Part shown: one piece after another, positions 32,945 to 42,301 of the stretch | Layout: the number at the start of each line of letters is the position of its first letter | How positions within the stretch are numbered: the stretch's first letter is position 1 | Assembly: GCA_958296075.1 (NCBI GenBank) | Contig: CATQHW010000001.1 | Location: forward strand, 496,001-560,000 | DNA: 64,000 bases | Direction: 5' to 3' | Source of the DNA: an uncultured Spirochaetia bacterium | GTDB taxonomy: Bacteria > Spirochaetota > Spirochaetia > SZUA-6 > Bin103 | Notes under the pieces: model-generated | Seen by the model: only the letters and a program-made list of their open reading frames with translations | Database searches by the model: none | What the model was told of the DNA's origin: nothing | Program-made: the position numbers and the translations under genes

Positions 32945-33949
32945 ATGACGCGCTACATCGTCCGGCGTCTGCTCTACATGCTGCCGGTGACCCTGGTGCT
33001 GTCGTTCGTCTGCTTTCTGGTGATCGACTTGGCGCCGGGCGACTTCGTCAGCGTGTACGAGTCGAGTATCCGTTCCAACCTGCACCTGACGGAACAGGAG
33101 AAGAAGGCCCAGCTCGAGTCGCTGGGGGAGTTGAGAGTCCAGTACGGACTCGACCGCCCCGTCCTGGTGCGCTACGCCGCCTGGATGTTCAACATCGTCA
33201 CCCGCGGCGACTTCGGCTACTCGTTCCAGGTAGCGCGGCCGGTGCATACGCTGATTCTGGAGCGCCTGGGCTGGACGATTCTGATGAGCCTGCTCGGCCT
33301 GATGGTGGGCCTTACCGCCAGCTTCACGCTGGGGATCTACTCCGCCCGCCACCAGTACTCGCTGTTCGACTACGTCACCAATGTCTTGGCCTTTCTGGGG
33401 ATGGCGACGCCCGGATTCTTCCTGGCGCTGATCTTCATGACGGTCATGGTGTTCGTATTCAACGAGCAGGTGGGCGGCCTGTTCTCGTCCGCCTACGTCA
33501 ACGCCCCGTGGAGCTGGGGCAAGCTGATCGATCTGCTCAAGCATCTGAGCATACCGTTGGCCGTGGGTCTGGTAACCGGCGCCGGCGCGGGCATGCGCAT
33601 CATCCGTGGCAACCTGCTCGACAAGCTCAACCAACCCTACGTGCAGACGGCCCGCGCCAAGGGGCTGCCGGAGAACCTGGTCGTATACCGCCACGCTCTC
33701 AGAAACGCCCTGCATCCGTGGGTGATGGGGATGAGCAACACGCTTTCCGAGTTGATCAGCGGCGATACCATCCTGAGCATCGTATTGGGATTGCCCACCG
33801 TCGGCTTCATGTTCTACGACGCCCTGACCCATCAGGACAGCTACGTGGCCGGCACCTTCCTGCTGATGGCGACGATCCTGCTGCAGGTGGGCACCCTGCT
33901 GGCCGACATCGTGCTGGCGTGGCTCGACCCCACGGTCAGGTTCGAGTAG
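32945..33949 (+). CDS. DppB/OppB-type ABC permease (334 aa)
   Basis: The first membrane subunit of the importer. The N-terminus TRYIVRRLLYMLPVTLVLSF is the classic DppB start. A periplasmic domain (residues 35-100), several helices and the coupling loop QTARAKGLPENLVVYRHALR (near 235) follow. It ends in LADIVLAWLDPTVRF, as DppB proteins do. There is no clear Shine-Dalgarno before ATG 32945, which directly follows a strong stem-loop, so translation may be low relative to the binding protein. Confidence 0.92.
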   Translation: MTRYIVRRLLYMLPVTLVLSFVCFLVIDLAPGDFVSVYESSIRSNLHLTEQEKKAQLESLGELRVQYGLDRPVLVRYAAWMFNIVTRGDFGYSFQVARPVHTLILERLGWTILMSLLGLMVGLTASFTLGIYSARHQYSLFDYVTNVLAFLGMATPGFFLALIFMTVMVFVFNEQVGGLFSSAYVNAPWSWGKLIDLLKHLSIPLAVGLVTGAGAGMRIIRGNLLDKLNQPYVQTARAKGLPENLVVYRHALRNALHPWVMGMSNTLSELISGDTILSIVLGLPTVGFMFYDALTHQDSYVAGTFLLMATILLQVGTLLADIVLAWLDPTVRFE

Positions 33950-33965
33950 CCGGAGACCCGGTCGG

Positions 33966-35090
33966 ATGAGCAGCGCATCGCCGCAGACGGTCGCGCAGGT
34001 TCCTGCCCGGCGCCGCGCGCGGCGGGTGACCGGACGCACCTTGGCGTGGCGCAAGTTTCGCCAGCACAAGCTGGCGCTCGTGGCGCTGGCATTCCTGATC
34101 GTCAGCTACGCGGTCTGCATCTTCGCCGGCTTCTTCGCACCCTACTCATATTCGGAATCGTCGCCGCGCGTGTACATGCGGCCGCAGCCGATCCAGTTCT
34201 TCGATCACGAAGGCCGGCTGCAGCGCCCGTTCGTGTACGCCATGCAGCAGACCATCAACCAGGACTTCCAAGTCGTCTATACCCGGGATGAATCAACCCG
34301 CTACCCGATCCGCTTCTTCGTGAAACGACCGCGCGCCCAATTCGGACCGGGGGCTCAGCGGCTGCGCACCAAGCTGTTCGGCGTCGAGGGCGAGGATGCC
34401 TACGTCAACCTGCTCGGCACCGACTACCGCGGCCGCGACATGCTGAGCCGCATCATCCACGGCGGGCGCATCACCCTGAGCGTGGGCGTGTTCGGCGTAG
34501 CGCTGAGCACCCTGCTCGGCGTGATCATCGGCACCATCTCCGGGTACTACGGCGGGCGCACGGACATGCTCATCCAGCGTCTCATCGAGATGATCAGCTC
34601 CATTCCCACCCTGCCGCTGTGGCTGGCGCTGGCCGCCATCCTGCCCCTCGACTGGCCCTCCACCTGGAGGTTCTTCGGCATCGTGTCGGTGCTGGCGCTG
34701 ATCGGCTGGACCGGGCTGGCGCGCCAGATACGCGGCATGGTGCTGAGCATCCGCGAGCGCGACTACATCCGCGCCTCCGTTGCCGGCGGCGCCAACGCCC
34801 GCTTCATCATGGGCAAGCACGTGGTGCCCAACGTGATGAGCCATCTGATCGTGGTCAGCACCATCGCCCTGCCGGGGATGATTCTGGCCGAGAGTGCGAT
34901 CAGCTTCCTGGGCCTTGGGATCAGGCCGCCGCTGACCAGTTGGGGGTTGTTGATCAATGAGGCGCAGAACCTCAACGCCATCCTGCTGTCACCCTGGATC
35001 ATGGTGCCGGGACTGATGATCATCCTCAACGTGGCCGCCATCAACTTTTTCGGAGACGGGCTGCGGGACGCCGCGGACCCCTACAATTGA
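33966..35090 (+). CDS. DppC/OppC-type ABC permease (374 aa)
   Basis: The second membrane subunit. A polar N-terminus precedes the first helix (LALVALAFLIVSYAVCIFAG), followed by a long periplasmic insert (residues about 60-140, YMRPQPIQFFDHEGRLQRPF) that is typical of the oligosaccharide-linked variants. The family core then follows with LGTDYRGRDMLSRIIHGGRI, and the coupling loop RDYIRASVAGGANARFIM near residue 265. The C-terminus FFGDGLRDAADPYN is canonical. It starts 16 bases after dppB, and its stop shares one base with the next ATG (TGATG). Confidence 0.92.
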   Translation: MSSASPQTVAQVPARRRARRVTGRTLAWRKFRQHKLALVALAFLIVSYAVCIFAGFFAPYSYSESSPRVYMRPQPIQFFDHEGRLQRPFVYAMQQTINQDFQVVYTRDESTRYPIRFFVKRPRAQFGPGAQRLRTKLFGVEGEDAYVNLLGTDYRGRDMLSRIIHGGRITLSVGVFGVALSTLLGVIIGTISGYYGGRTDMLIQRLIEMISSIPTLPLWLALAAILPLDWPSTWRFFGIVSVLALIGWTGLARQIRGMVLSIRERDYIRASVAGGANARFIMGKHVVPNVMSHLIVVSTIALPGMILAESAISFLGLGIRPPLTSWGLLINEAQNLNAILLSPWIMVPGLMIILNVAAINFFGDGLRDAADPYN

Positions 35091-36082
35091 TGGCTGAAAC
35101 GGCGCCCCTGCTGAAGGTGGAGAACCTGCACGTGGAGTTCAGCACCCATCTCGGCACCGTGCGCGCCGTGCGCGGGGTAGACTTCACCGTGGCCCGCGGC
35201 GAGACCGTCGGCGTGGTGGGCGAGAGCGGCTGCGGCAAGAGCGTGACGGCGCTGTCGATCATGCGCCTGGTGACGCGTCCCTCCGGGCGCATCAGCGCGG
35301 GCCACATCTGGCTCCACGACGAGCATGGCAAGGCAACCGACGTCACCGCCCTGGGCTTCGACAGCCGTGAGATGCGCTCCATCCGCGGCGGCGACGTGAC
35401 CATGGTGTTCCAGGAGCCGATGACCTCGCTCAATCCTTCCTATTCGGTGGGCTACCAGATCATGGAGACCATCCTGCACCACCAGCCGGTCTCCAAGCCG
35501 CGCGCCCGCGAGCTGGCGGTCGAAGCGCTGCGCGGCGTCAACATGCCGGACCCCGGCGACATGGTGGACCGCTACCCCCATCAACTCTCAGGCGGCATGC
35601 GCCAGCGGGTGATGCTGGCCATGGCCATGGTGTGCAACCCGCGCCTGCTGATCGCCGACGAGCCGACCACCGCTCTCGACGTCACGGTGCAGGCGCAGAT
35701 CCTGCACCTGGTGGAACAGGGCCGCGACAAGCTGGGCATGGCGATCCTGTGGATCACCCACGACCTCGGCGTCGTGGGCGAGCTGTGTGACCGCGTGCTG
35801 GTGATGTACCTGGGGCAGGTCGTCGAGGATGCTCCGGTAGCGGCCATCTTCGAGGAGCCCAAGCATCCCTATACCCAGGGCCTGCTGGCGTGCTCCTTCA
35901 TCATCGGGGAAGGCGCCGGCCAGGATGTCGATCCGATAGCCGGCAGCGTCCCCGGTCCGTTCGAGCAGGTCGCAGGCTGCCCGTATGCGGCGCGCTGTCC
36001 GCGGGCGTGGGAACAGTGCCGGGAAACGCCGCCTGAGGTAACGCACGGACGCAGCAAGGTACGCTGCTGGCTCTATGCCTGA
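35090..36082 (+). CDS. DppD/OppD-type ABC ATPase (330 aa)
   Basis: A nucleotide-binding subunit with Walker [10 protein letters not shown] (43-51), signature LSGGMRQRV, Walker [14 protein letters not shown], the H-loop WITHDLG, and the family's C-terminal cysteine motif ([15 protein letters not shown]). It pairs with the next gene's ATPase to drive the DppBC channel. The start codon overlaps the permease stop by one base, and the stop is overlapped by eight bases by the next gene. Confidence 0.94.
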   Translation: MAETAPLLKVENLHVEFSTHLGTVRAVRGVDFTVARGETVGVVGESGCGKSVTALSIMRLVTRPSGRISAGHIWLHDEHGKATDVTALGFDSREMRSIRGGDVTMVFQEPMTSLNPSYSVGYQIMETILHHQPVSKPRARELAVEALRGVNMPDPGDMVDRYPHQLSGGMRQRVMLAMAMVCNPRLLIADEPTTALDVTVQAQILHLVEQGRDKLGMAILWITHDLGVVGELCDRVLVMYLGQVVEDAPVAAIFEEPKHPYTQGLLACSFIIGEGAGQDVDPIAGSVPGPFEQVAGCPYAARCPRAWEQCRETPPEVTHGRSKVRCWLYA

Positions 36083-37133
36083 ATCGACGGCCGCATCGAC
36101 CCTGCTGGAGACGCAGGACCTGCGCACCTGGTTTCCCGTCAAGCGGGGGTTTCTGCAACGGGTGGTGGGCCAGATCAAGGCGGTGGACGGCGTCGACTTG
36201 GCGATCCGCCGGGGCGAGACGCTCGGTCTGGTGGGCGAGAGCGGCTGCGGCAAGAGCACCCTGGGACGCACGCTCATCCGGCTGGAACGGGCCACCGGCG
36301 GGAGCGTGCGCTACCGCACGGACGGCTCGATGATCGACCTGCTGGCGCTGCCGCGCCAGCGGATGTTCGCGATGCGGCGCCGCGTGCAGATCATCTTCCA
36401 GGATCCGTTCTCGTCATTGAACCCGCGCCTGCCGGTGGGCGAGGTGGTGGGCGAGTACCTGCTGATCCACAAGCTCCCGAACCGCCAGCAGCGCATCGAG
36501 GCGCTGCTGAGATCCGTGGGCCTGAGCAGCGACTACCTGTACCGCTATCCGCACGAGTTCTCGGGCGGCCAGCGGCAGCGCATCGGCATCGCCCGGGCGC
36601 TGAGCCTGGAGCCGGAGTTCGTGGTGTGCGACGAGCCGGTCTCTGCGCTCGACGTCTCGGTGCAGGCGCAGATCATCCGCCTGCTGCGCAACCTGCAGCG
36701 CGAGATGGGGCTCACCTTCCTGTTCATCTCCCACGACCTGACGGTCGTGCACCACCTCAGCGACCGGGTGGCGGTGATGTACGTCGGCAAGCTGGTGGAG
36801 TACGGCCCGGCCGACAGCCTCTACCGGCGCCCCCGCCACCCCTACAGCGAGGCGCTGCTGGCGGCCATCCCGCGCTACCGTCCGGCGGCCGCCGCCCAGG
36901 AACGGGTGCTGCTGGAAGGGGACGTGCCGTCGCCCGCCAACCCGGCGCCGGGCTGCCGCTTTCACCCGCGCTGCCGCTACGCGGAGAGCATCTGCCGGCG
37001 GGAGGACCCGCCGCTGGTGCCCACCGGCGGAGACGGCACTCATTACGTGGCGTGCCACTTTGCGGAGCAGCTCCGGCTCGACGGAGTGACCCCGCCACAA
37101 ACCGGCGCCGCAACAAAGGAGACGATGAAATGA
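36075..37133 (+). CDS. DppF/OppF-type ABC ATPase (352 aa)
   Basis: The second ATPase of the importer. Walker [11 protein letters not shown], signature FSGGQRQRIG, Walker B VVCDEPVSALDVSVQ, H-loop FISHDLTVV, and the closing CRFHPRCRYAESIC segment are all present. With the four preceding genes the importer is complete. Its stop overlaps the ATG of the sialidase-like gene (ATGA), so hydrolase synthesis is coupled to the transporter. Confidence 0.94.
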   Translation: MPESTAASTLLETQDLRTWFPVKRGFLQRVVGQIKAVDGVDLAIRRGETLGLVGESGCGKSTLGRTLIRLERATGGSVRYRTDGSMIDLLALPRQRMFAMRRRVQIIFQDPFSSLNPRLPVGEVVGEYLLIHKLPNRQQRIEALLRSVGLSSDYLYRYPHEFSGGQRQRIGIARALSLEPEFVVCDEPVSALDVSVQAQIIRLLRNLQREMGLTFLFISHDLTVVHHLSDRVAVMYVGKLVEYGPADSLYRRPRHPYSEALLAAIPRYRPAAAAQERVLLEGDVPSPANPAPGCRFHPRCRYAESICRREDPPLVPTGGDGTHYVACHFAEQLRLDGVTPPQTGAATKETMK

Positions 37134-38305
37134 TACGAGACCTGCAGCACGTGACCGTCTACCGCGACCCCGGCGGCGAGTGGAACGCCGCGTTCCCGGA
37201 GCTCGCGCTCCTGGCCAACGGCGATCTGCTGGTGTCGTTCCGGGAGGCGCACTACGGGCCCCCGGAAGCCGGCGCCGGCCACAACCACAGCGAGCCGCGA
37301 TGCCGCGGCTCGCTGATCCGCTCGACCGACGGCGGACAGACGTGGCCGCTGGACGGCTACCAGCAGCTCACCGGCACCTTCCCCATGGAGCAGTGCTCGG
37401 TGAGCGCCGCCGGCGGCGATCTGGTGCTGTTCATCTACGCGCTCAACGTCCTCAAGACGCCGCCGCTGACCGCCACCTTGCATGACGGCTCCGGCTGGTC
37501 AGCGCAGCGGACCTACATCGACTTGGCGCGGCGTTCCCGCGACGGGGGCCGGACCTGGGATCAGGCTACGCCGCTGACCCCGTCTCCGCTCAGCCACGCC
37601 GCGATCCACGCGCCGATGATCGAGCTGCCGGACGGCGCCCTGCTGGCGCCGCTGTGCGGCAGCCTGGGCTCCGATCCGGCCGCGCCGCAACAGCATCCGC
37701 AGTGCGTGGTGCGCTCCCACGACCGCGGGCTGACCTGGGGCGACGGATCGATCGTGGCCCTCGACCCGCGTGGCCGGCGCCGCTATCACCAAGCTTCACT
37801 CGTGCCGCTGCCCGACGGCGAGATCGTGGCCGTGATGCATAGCGAGGAGGCGGTCGACCTGCCGGACGGCCGGCAGGCGCGGGAGGTGAACGCCTGGCTG
37901 GCCCGGTCGCACGACGCAGGGCGGACCTGGAGCGAGTTGGAGTCGCTGCCGTTCCGCGTGACCGGCTCGGCAACCAGCACGATCCGGCTGCAGGACGGAC
38001 GCCTGCTGTTCACCTGGAGCGACCGCCATGTCCCCAGCATCCGGGTTGCGGTGAGCGACGACGGCGGGCGCAGTTGGAGCGACCCGGAAGGCTGGTCGGT
38101 GCGCGACGGCGAGCATATCCCCGGATCGCGCCCGATGCTGCAGGCGTGGGCGCACGACGGCTCGGTGTTCGGCGGCGCCTACTCCGATATCGGCGAGCCG
38201 TGCACGGGCCAGCTCGCCGACGGGCGCATCATCACCGTCTACTACTGGGGCGATCCCGGAACGCCGCTGCGCTACATCGAAGCGGCGCTGTTCTCCCTCG
38301 ACTGA
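37130..38305 (+). CDS. Sialidase-like Asp-box propeller protein (391 aa)
   Basis: An exo-sialidase-fold propeller with five Asp-box repeats (RSTDGGQTW, RSRDGGRTW, SHDRGLTW, SHDAGRTW, SDDGGRSW). The N-terminal blade contains FPELALLANGDLLVSFREAH. No signal peptide is visible, so it probably acts on imported material. AAGGAG precedes ATG 37130, within the end of the ATPase gene. The substrate need not be sialic acid; no sialic acid lyase, kinase or epimerase gene is in the window. It resembles the protein encoded at 24589-25677. Confidence 0.78.
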   Translation: MIRDLQHVTVYRDPGGEWNAAFPELALLANGDLLVSFREAHYGPPEAGAGHNHSEPRCRGSLIRSTDGGQTWPLDGYQQLTGTFPMEQCSVSAAGGDLVLFIYALNVLKTPPLTATLHDGSGWSAQRTYIDLARRSRDGGRTWDQATPLTPSPLSHAAIHAPMIELPDGALLAPLCGSLGSDPAAPQQHPQCVVRSHDRGLTWGDGSIVALDPRGRRRYHQASLVPLPDGEIVAVMHSEEAVDLPDGRQAREVNAWLARSHDAGRTWSELESLPFRVTGSATSTIRLQDGRLLFTWSDRHVPSIRVAVSDDGGRSWSDPEGWSVRDGEHIPGSRPMLQAWAHDGSVFGGAYSDIGEPCTGQLADGRIITVYYWGDPGTPLRYIEAALFSLD

Positions 38306-38312
38306 GGCCGGC

Positions 38313-40070
38313 ATGGCCGAGGACGCCCGCTGCCGCACGGGACGCCGCTACCGGGTGGCCGTGAACGACGACGGCGCCTCGCTGTGGCAGTACCGGCAGG
38401 TGCCGCTGAGCGCGGAGCGATTTCTGCGCACCGCGGTGGACCGCATGGCCGGCGCGGACCTGCTCTGCTGGGGCGCCGGCAACACCCGCTTCTGGTACGG
38501 ATCGGAGGTAGCCGAGGACCTCGATACCGGACAACAGGTTTTCCCCACCGTGCAGGAGTGGATGGCGCACACCACGCTGCGCAGCCTGCGCGCCGCCGGC
38601 CAGGAGCCGCTGGCGCTGGTGTGCCGGCGCTGCCACCGGCACGGGATGCATCTGTACGCCTCGCTGCGCATGAACGACGGCCATTTCGCCTTCCCGCCGC
38701 CGGCCGACGCGCCCGAGCCCGGAGCCCCCGACTCCGGCGTGCCCCATCCCGACCAGTTGTGGAACCACCAGCGCGGGCCGGAGACCAGCCCCCTCACCTC
38801 GCAGTTCTGGCGCCGCCATCCAGAGTACCACATCGGCGAGAACTGGCCGGGCAGCGTGTTCTCCGCCCATCTGCTCGACTACGCCCATGCCGAGGTCAGA
38901 GCTTGGTGGGTGGGGATCATCACCGATATCACCGCCCGCTTCGACGTCGACGGGGTGGAGCTCGACTACATGCGCAATCCGTTCTTCTTCCACCCCGCTC
39001 GGGCGGCCGCCGGCCGCCCCCTCATGACCGCATTCGTGCGCAAGGTGCGCGAGGTGCTGGATGAGGCCGGGCGGCGGCGCGGCCGGACCTTCGGCCTGGC
39101 GGCGCGCTGCCCCACCTCCCTGGCCGGCTGCGACGCCATCGGTCTCGACGTCGAGACCTGGGTACGCGACGGCTTGGTCGACGTGCTGATCCCCAGTCCG
39201 ACGCGCACCAACAAGTTCGAGATCGACCTGCGCCCGCTGGCAGCAATGAGCGGCGGCACGCGCTGCCAAGTGCTCGCCGGCGTCGATACGGTGATGCCCA
39301 ATCAGACCTGGGAACAGACCCGCGCGCTGCAGGACGAAGACCGGCTGGCAGACCCGGCGGGGATGGAGTCGGACGCCGACTACCGCGTGCTGAAGGAGAG
39401 CCGGCACAACCGCGAAGGCAAGCGTGGCGTGCTGGAGGCGATGCCCCTGAACCTGTGGCGCGCGCTGGCGGCCAACGCCTACCTGGACGGGGTGGACGGT
39501 ATCTACGTCTTCAACCTGTGGGACCAGATCGCCCGTCACGGCCGCCACCTCGACGGAGCGATCCTGCGTGACGGCCGCGCGCCGGAGGCGCTGGCGCGGA
39601 GCGACAAGCTGTACGCCCTGGACTTCGAGGTCGCCGGCAGTGGAGTCGGCCATCCGCAGGCGCATCTGGCGCAGCCCGCATCGTTGCCGCTCGTGTTGGC
39701 GCAGGGCGAGCCGGCCGAGCTGCGCCTCAAGGTGGCCGATGCCCTGGAGCAGGTTCCGGCGGACGAGCTGGCGGAGGTGCGCCTGCACCTGCTGCTGGTC
39801 AACCTGACGCCGGTCGACCGGCTGCGCGTGCACCTCAACGGCAGCCCCATCGACCGGTTTCGCGACGCCCCGACCCTCCAACCGGGAGCGCCGACCGGGC
39901 CCAACAGCGCCTTCGTCGACCTGATCTACGATCTGCGCCGGCACGTCCCGCGGCGCGGGATCAACGTGTTCACCGTCGAGCTGGCGCACAAGAACGCGCA
40001 GGTGCGGCCGGCCGTCTACCTGCGCGAGATGGAGCTCTCGATCCGCTATCGCCGGGAGGCGGCGGCGTGA
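38313..40070 (+). CDS. GHL10-like TIM-barrel hydrolase (585 aa)
   Basis: A (beta/alpha)8 barrel of the glycosyl-hydrolase-like 10 type. Landmarks are LDYAHAEVRAWWVGIITDI, then FDVDGVELDYMR with acidic residues at the strand end that are candidates for catalysis, and GVDGIYVFNLWDQI at a late strand. The last ~140 residues are a beta-rich accessory domain (LRVHLNGSPIDRF). No signal peptide. It lies eight bases after the sialidase-like gene and overlaps the next as GTGA. Its shared HPEY landmark and general layout point to distant relation with the protein at 19114-20772. Confidence 0.7.
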   Translation: MAEDARCRTGRRYRVAVNDDGASLWQYRQVPLSAERFLRTAVDRMAGADLLCWGAGNTRFWYGSEVAEDLDTGQQVFPTVQEWMAHTTLRSLRAAGQEPLALVCRRCHRHGMHLYASLRMNDGHFAFPPPADAPEPGAPDSGVPHPDQLWNHQRGPETSPLTSQFWRRHPEYHIGENWPGSVFSAHLLDYAHAEVRAWWVGIITDITARFDVDGVELDYMRNPFFFHPARAAAGRPLMTAFVRKVREVLDEAGRRRGRTFGLAARCPTSLAGCDAIGLDVETWVRDGLVDVLIPSPTRTNKFEIDLRPLAAMSGGTRCQVLAGVDTVMPNQTWEQTRALQDEDRLADPAGMESDADYRVLKESRHNREGKRGVLEAMPLNLWRALAANAYLDGVDGIYVFNLWDQIARHGRHLDGAILRDGRAPEALARSDKLYALDFEVAGSGVGHPQAHLAQPASLPLVLAQGEPAELRLKVADALEQVPADELAEVRLHLLLVNLTPVDRLRVHLNGSPIDRFRDAPTLQPGAPTGPNSAFVDLIYDLRRHVPRRGINVFTVELAHKNAQVRPAVYLREMELSIRYRREAAA

Positions 40071-41071
40071 GGCTGCGCCGTCACCCCGCCAATCCGATCA
40101 TTCCCGTGGCGCCGGGTACGTGGCGCAACTTCGTCACCGCCAACGCCGACGTGCTCCGCCACGGCGACGAGTGGCGTCTCTACTTCCGCGGCAACGCCAA
40201 GCAGGAGAACGGCGTGGTCACCGCGGCTATCGGGCTGCTCACCTGCCCGGTGGAGCGGTTCGACGGGGCGACGTGGCAGGAGTACGCCGGGAACCCCGTG
40301 ACCCGGCCCGGAGCGCCCGGCAGCATCGACGACCTGGGCGCCATCGATCCTGCGGTGGTGGCCGCCGACGACCGGTTCCTGTTGTATTACACCGCGGTCC
40401 CCCAGGAGCGGCCGGGTATGGTGGGACGCGGTTGGGGGCACTCGGTCAAGAGCATCGCGCTGGCGGTCTCCGATGACGGGCTGCGCTTCGAACGGTACGG
40501 CGACGAGCCGCTGATCCCGGCGTTCGCGGCCGCGCCGGAGGTGGTGTTCCACGCCGGCGAGTACTGGCTCTTCTACTCCGCGCTCGACGCCCGCGGCGGC
40601 ACCGACATCTACCTGGTGCGGTCGCCCGACCCCTACCGCTTCGACCACACGCGCCGGCAAATGGTGATGGGCGCCGGCGCCGCGGGAAGTTGGGAAGGGT
40701 TGTCAGTGACCACCCACCGCATCTTCCGCGACAACGGCCTGTGGTACATGGTCTACGCGGGCAGCGACCGGCACGAGGACACCCCGTGGCACTTCGGCGT
40801 CGCCGCCTCTCGCGATCTGATCGCCTGGACCCGTTACCCCGGCAATCCGATCTTCGAGCGCGGCCCGGAGGGCGCCTGGGACGACTGCGGCATCTGGTAC
40901 GGCACCACGGTCAAGGTCGATGGGGTGTACCATATGTGGTACGAGGGACGGAGCAGCGGCGAACCGCGCCGCCTTGCCGACACCCGTCCGGGGGGCCGCG
41001 GCCGCGGCGGCATCTCCCAGATCGGCTTGGCCACCATGCGGGCCGATACCTTCTTCTTCACCCTTCCCTGA
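40067..41071 (+). CDS. GH43/GH130-type five-bladed propeller hydrolase or phosphorylase (334 aa)
   Basis: A compact five-bladed propeller: RHPANPIIPVAPGTW, LGAIDPAVVAADDRFLLYYT with the catalytic-type Asp, and GVYHMWYEGRSSGEPRR. Such proteins cleave or phosphorolyse short oligosaccharides in the cytoplasm. The family (43, 117 or 130) cannot be separated by eye. GTG 40067 overlaps the preceding stop. Length and position in the import operon fit an exo-acting enzyme on the transported sugar. Confidence 0.72.
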   Translation: MRLRRHPANPIIPVAPGTWRNFVTANADVLRHGDEWRLYFRGNAKQENGVVTAAIGLLTCPVERFDGATWQEYAGNPVTRPGAPGSIDDLGAIDPAVVAADDRFLLYYTAVPQERPGMVGRGWGHSVKSIALAVSDDGLRFERYGDEPLIPAFAAAPEVVFHAGEYWLFYSALDARGGTDIYLVRSPDPYRFDHTRRQMVMGAGAAGSWEGLSVTTHRIFRDNGLWYMVYAGSDRHEDTPWHFGVAASRDLIAWTRYPGNPIFERGPEGAWDDCGIWYGTTVKVDGVYHMWYEGRSSGEPRRLADTRPGGRGRGGISQIGLATMRADTFFFTLP

Positions 41072-41082
41072 GGTATGCGTCG

Positions 41083-42237
41083 ATGACCGACTCCACCCCG
41101 TACGATCTGCTGATCGGCGCCGCCCGGGTGCGGTGCGCCGCTACCGGTCTGGACGGCCCGGGCGCGGTCGCCGTGCGCGGCGAGCGCATCGCCGCCGCGG
41201 GTCCGGCGGTGAACGGGCCGGCGCGGACCCGGCTCGACTTTCCCGGCGGACTGCTGCTGCCCGGTCTGGTCGACCTCCACGCCCATCCGGCTCGCGGCGG
41301 CTCGCGCTACGGCATCGATCCCGACGAGCACCTGCTGCCGCGTGGCGTGACCACGGTGCTGTCGCAGGGCGACGCCGGCGCCGGCAACTGGCCCGCCTAC
41401 CGCGATCGGGTGATCGGCGCCGCCCGCACGCGGGTGCGTTTGGCGATCCATCTGTCGCGCCGTGGCGAATCGGATCCCGACTGTCCGTACGGCTCGCTCG
41501 ACGACGCCGACGTGGCCGCTTGCGCAGCCGCCATCGAGGACGGCGGCGAGCTGATCTGGGGGATCGCGGTGAACACCGGCGCCTCGATCGGCATCGACCC
41601 ACGCGCCGTGCTGGACCGGGCGCTGCAGGCCGCCGAGCGCACGGGCCGCCCGCTGCTGTTCGGCACCCGCATGCAGAGTGACTGGCCGCTCGACGAGCAA
41701 CTTCCGCTGCTGCGCGCCGGCGACGTGGTCACCTACTGCTTCAACCCGCTGGCCGAAGGCGTGGTTCGCGGCGGCCGCGTGCGCGAATGCGTCCGGGAGG
41801 CGCGGCGGCGCGGGGTACTGTTCGACGTCGGCCATGGCATGATCTCGTTCAGCTTCCCGGTGGCCGAAGCGGCGCTAGGCGAAGGCTTCTGGCCCGACAC
41901 CATTTCCAGCGATCAGTACCGGCGCCACGTCGGCTCCCGCCCGCAGCACGATCTGGCGCTCACCGTCTCCAAGGTGATCGCGGCCGGCATGCCGGAGGCC
42001 GAGGCGTTCCGGCGAGCGACCCTGCGCCCCGCCGAGCTGCTGGGACTGGACGGCGAGATCGGCGCGCTGCGCCCCGGCATGTGCGCCGACTTGACCGTAC
42101 TGGAGCGCTCCCCGGTCGATGGAGCGGAAACGCTGCGCGACGCCGGCGGCGTGGAGCGGAGCGGTACGCGCTGGGTACCCCGCCTCACCGTCCGCGCCGG
42201 CCGCGTAGTGGCCGACCCGGCTCCCGAACGACTATGA
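41083..42237 (+). CDS. Amidohydrolase/deacetylase-family metallohydrolase (384 aa)
   Basis: An amidohydrolase-superfamily protein with the metal motif VDLHAHP near residue 65, a second region FDVGHGMISFSFP near 250 and the closing beta-domain GALRPGMCADLTVLERSP. It resembles the EF_0837/COG3964 group that deacetylates small amides. In an operon for glycans an N-acyl-sugar or sugar-amide substrate is plausible, but NagA-specific motifs were not recognised. ATG 41083 follows the propeller gene by 11 bases. Confidence 0.78.
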   Translation: MTDSTPYDLLIGAARVRCAATGLDGPGAVAVRGERIAAAGPAVNGPARTRLDFPGGLLLPGLVDLHAHPARGGSRYGIDPDEHLLPRGVTTVLSQGDAGAGNWPAYRDRVIGAARTRVRLAIHLSRRGESDPDCPYGSLDDADVAACAAAIEDGGELIWGIAVNTGASIGIDPRAVLDRALQAAERTGRPLLFGTRMQSDWPLDEQLPLLRAGDVVTYCFNPLAEGVVRGGRVRECVREARRRGVLFDVGHGMISFSFPVAEAALGEGFWPDTISSDQYRRHVGSRPQHDLALTVSKVIAAGMPEAEAFRRATLRPAELLGLDGEIGALRPGMCADLTVLERSPVDGAETLRDAGGVERSGTRWVPRLTVRAGRVVADPAPERL

Positions 42238-42301
42238 TCGGCGCGGCGCATCGCTGGCGCCCGCAGGATCGCAGCGTACCGTGCCGACAGGAGAGTCACG
42301 A

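Noticed and set aside
24589..38305. Naming the two Asp-box proteins nanH and proposing a sialic-acid catabolic locus.
   Set aside because: No sialic-acid lyase, kinase, epimerase or dedicated transporter is visible. The fold is used for many other substrates.
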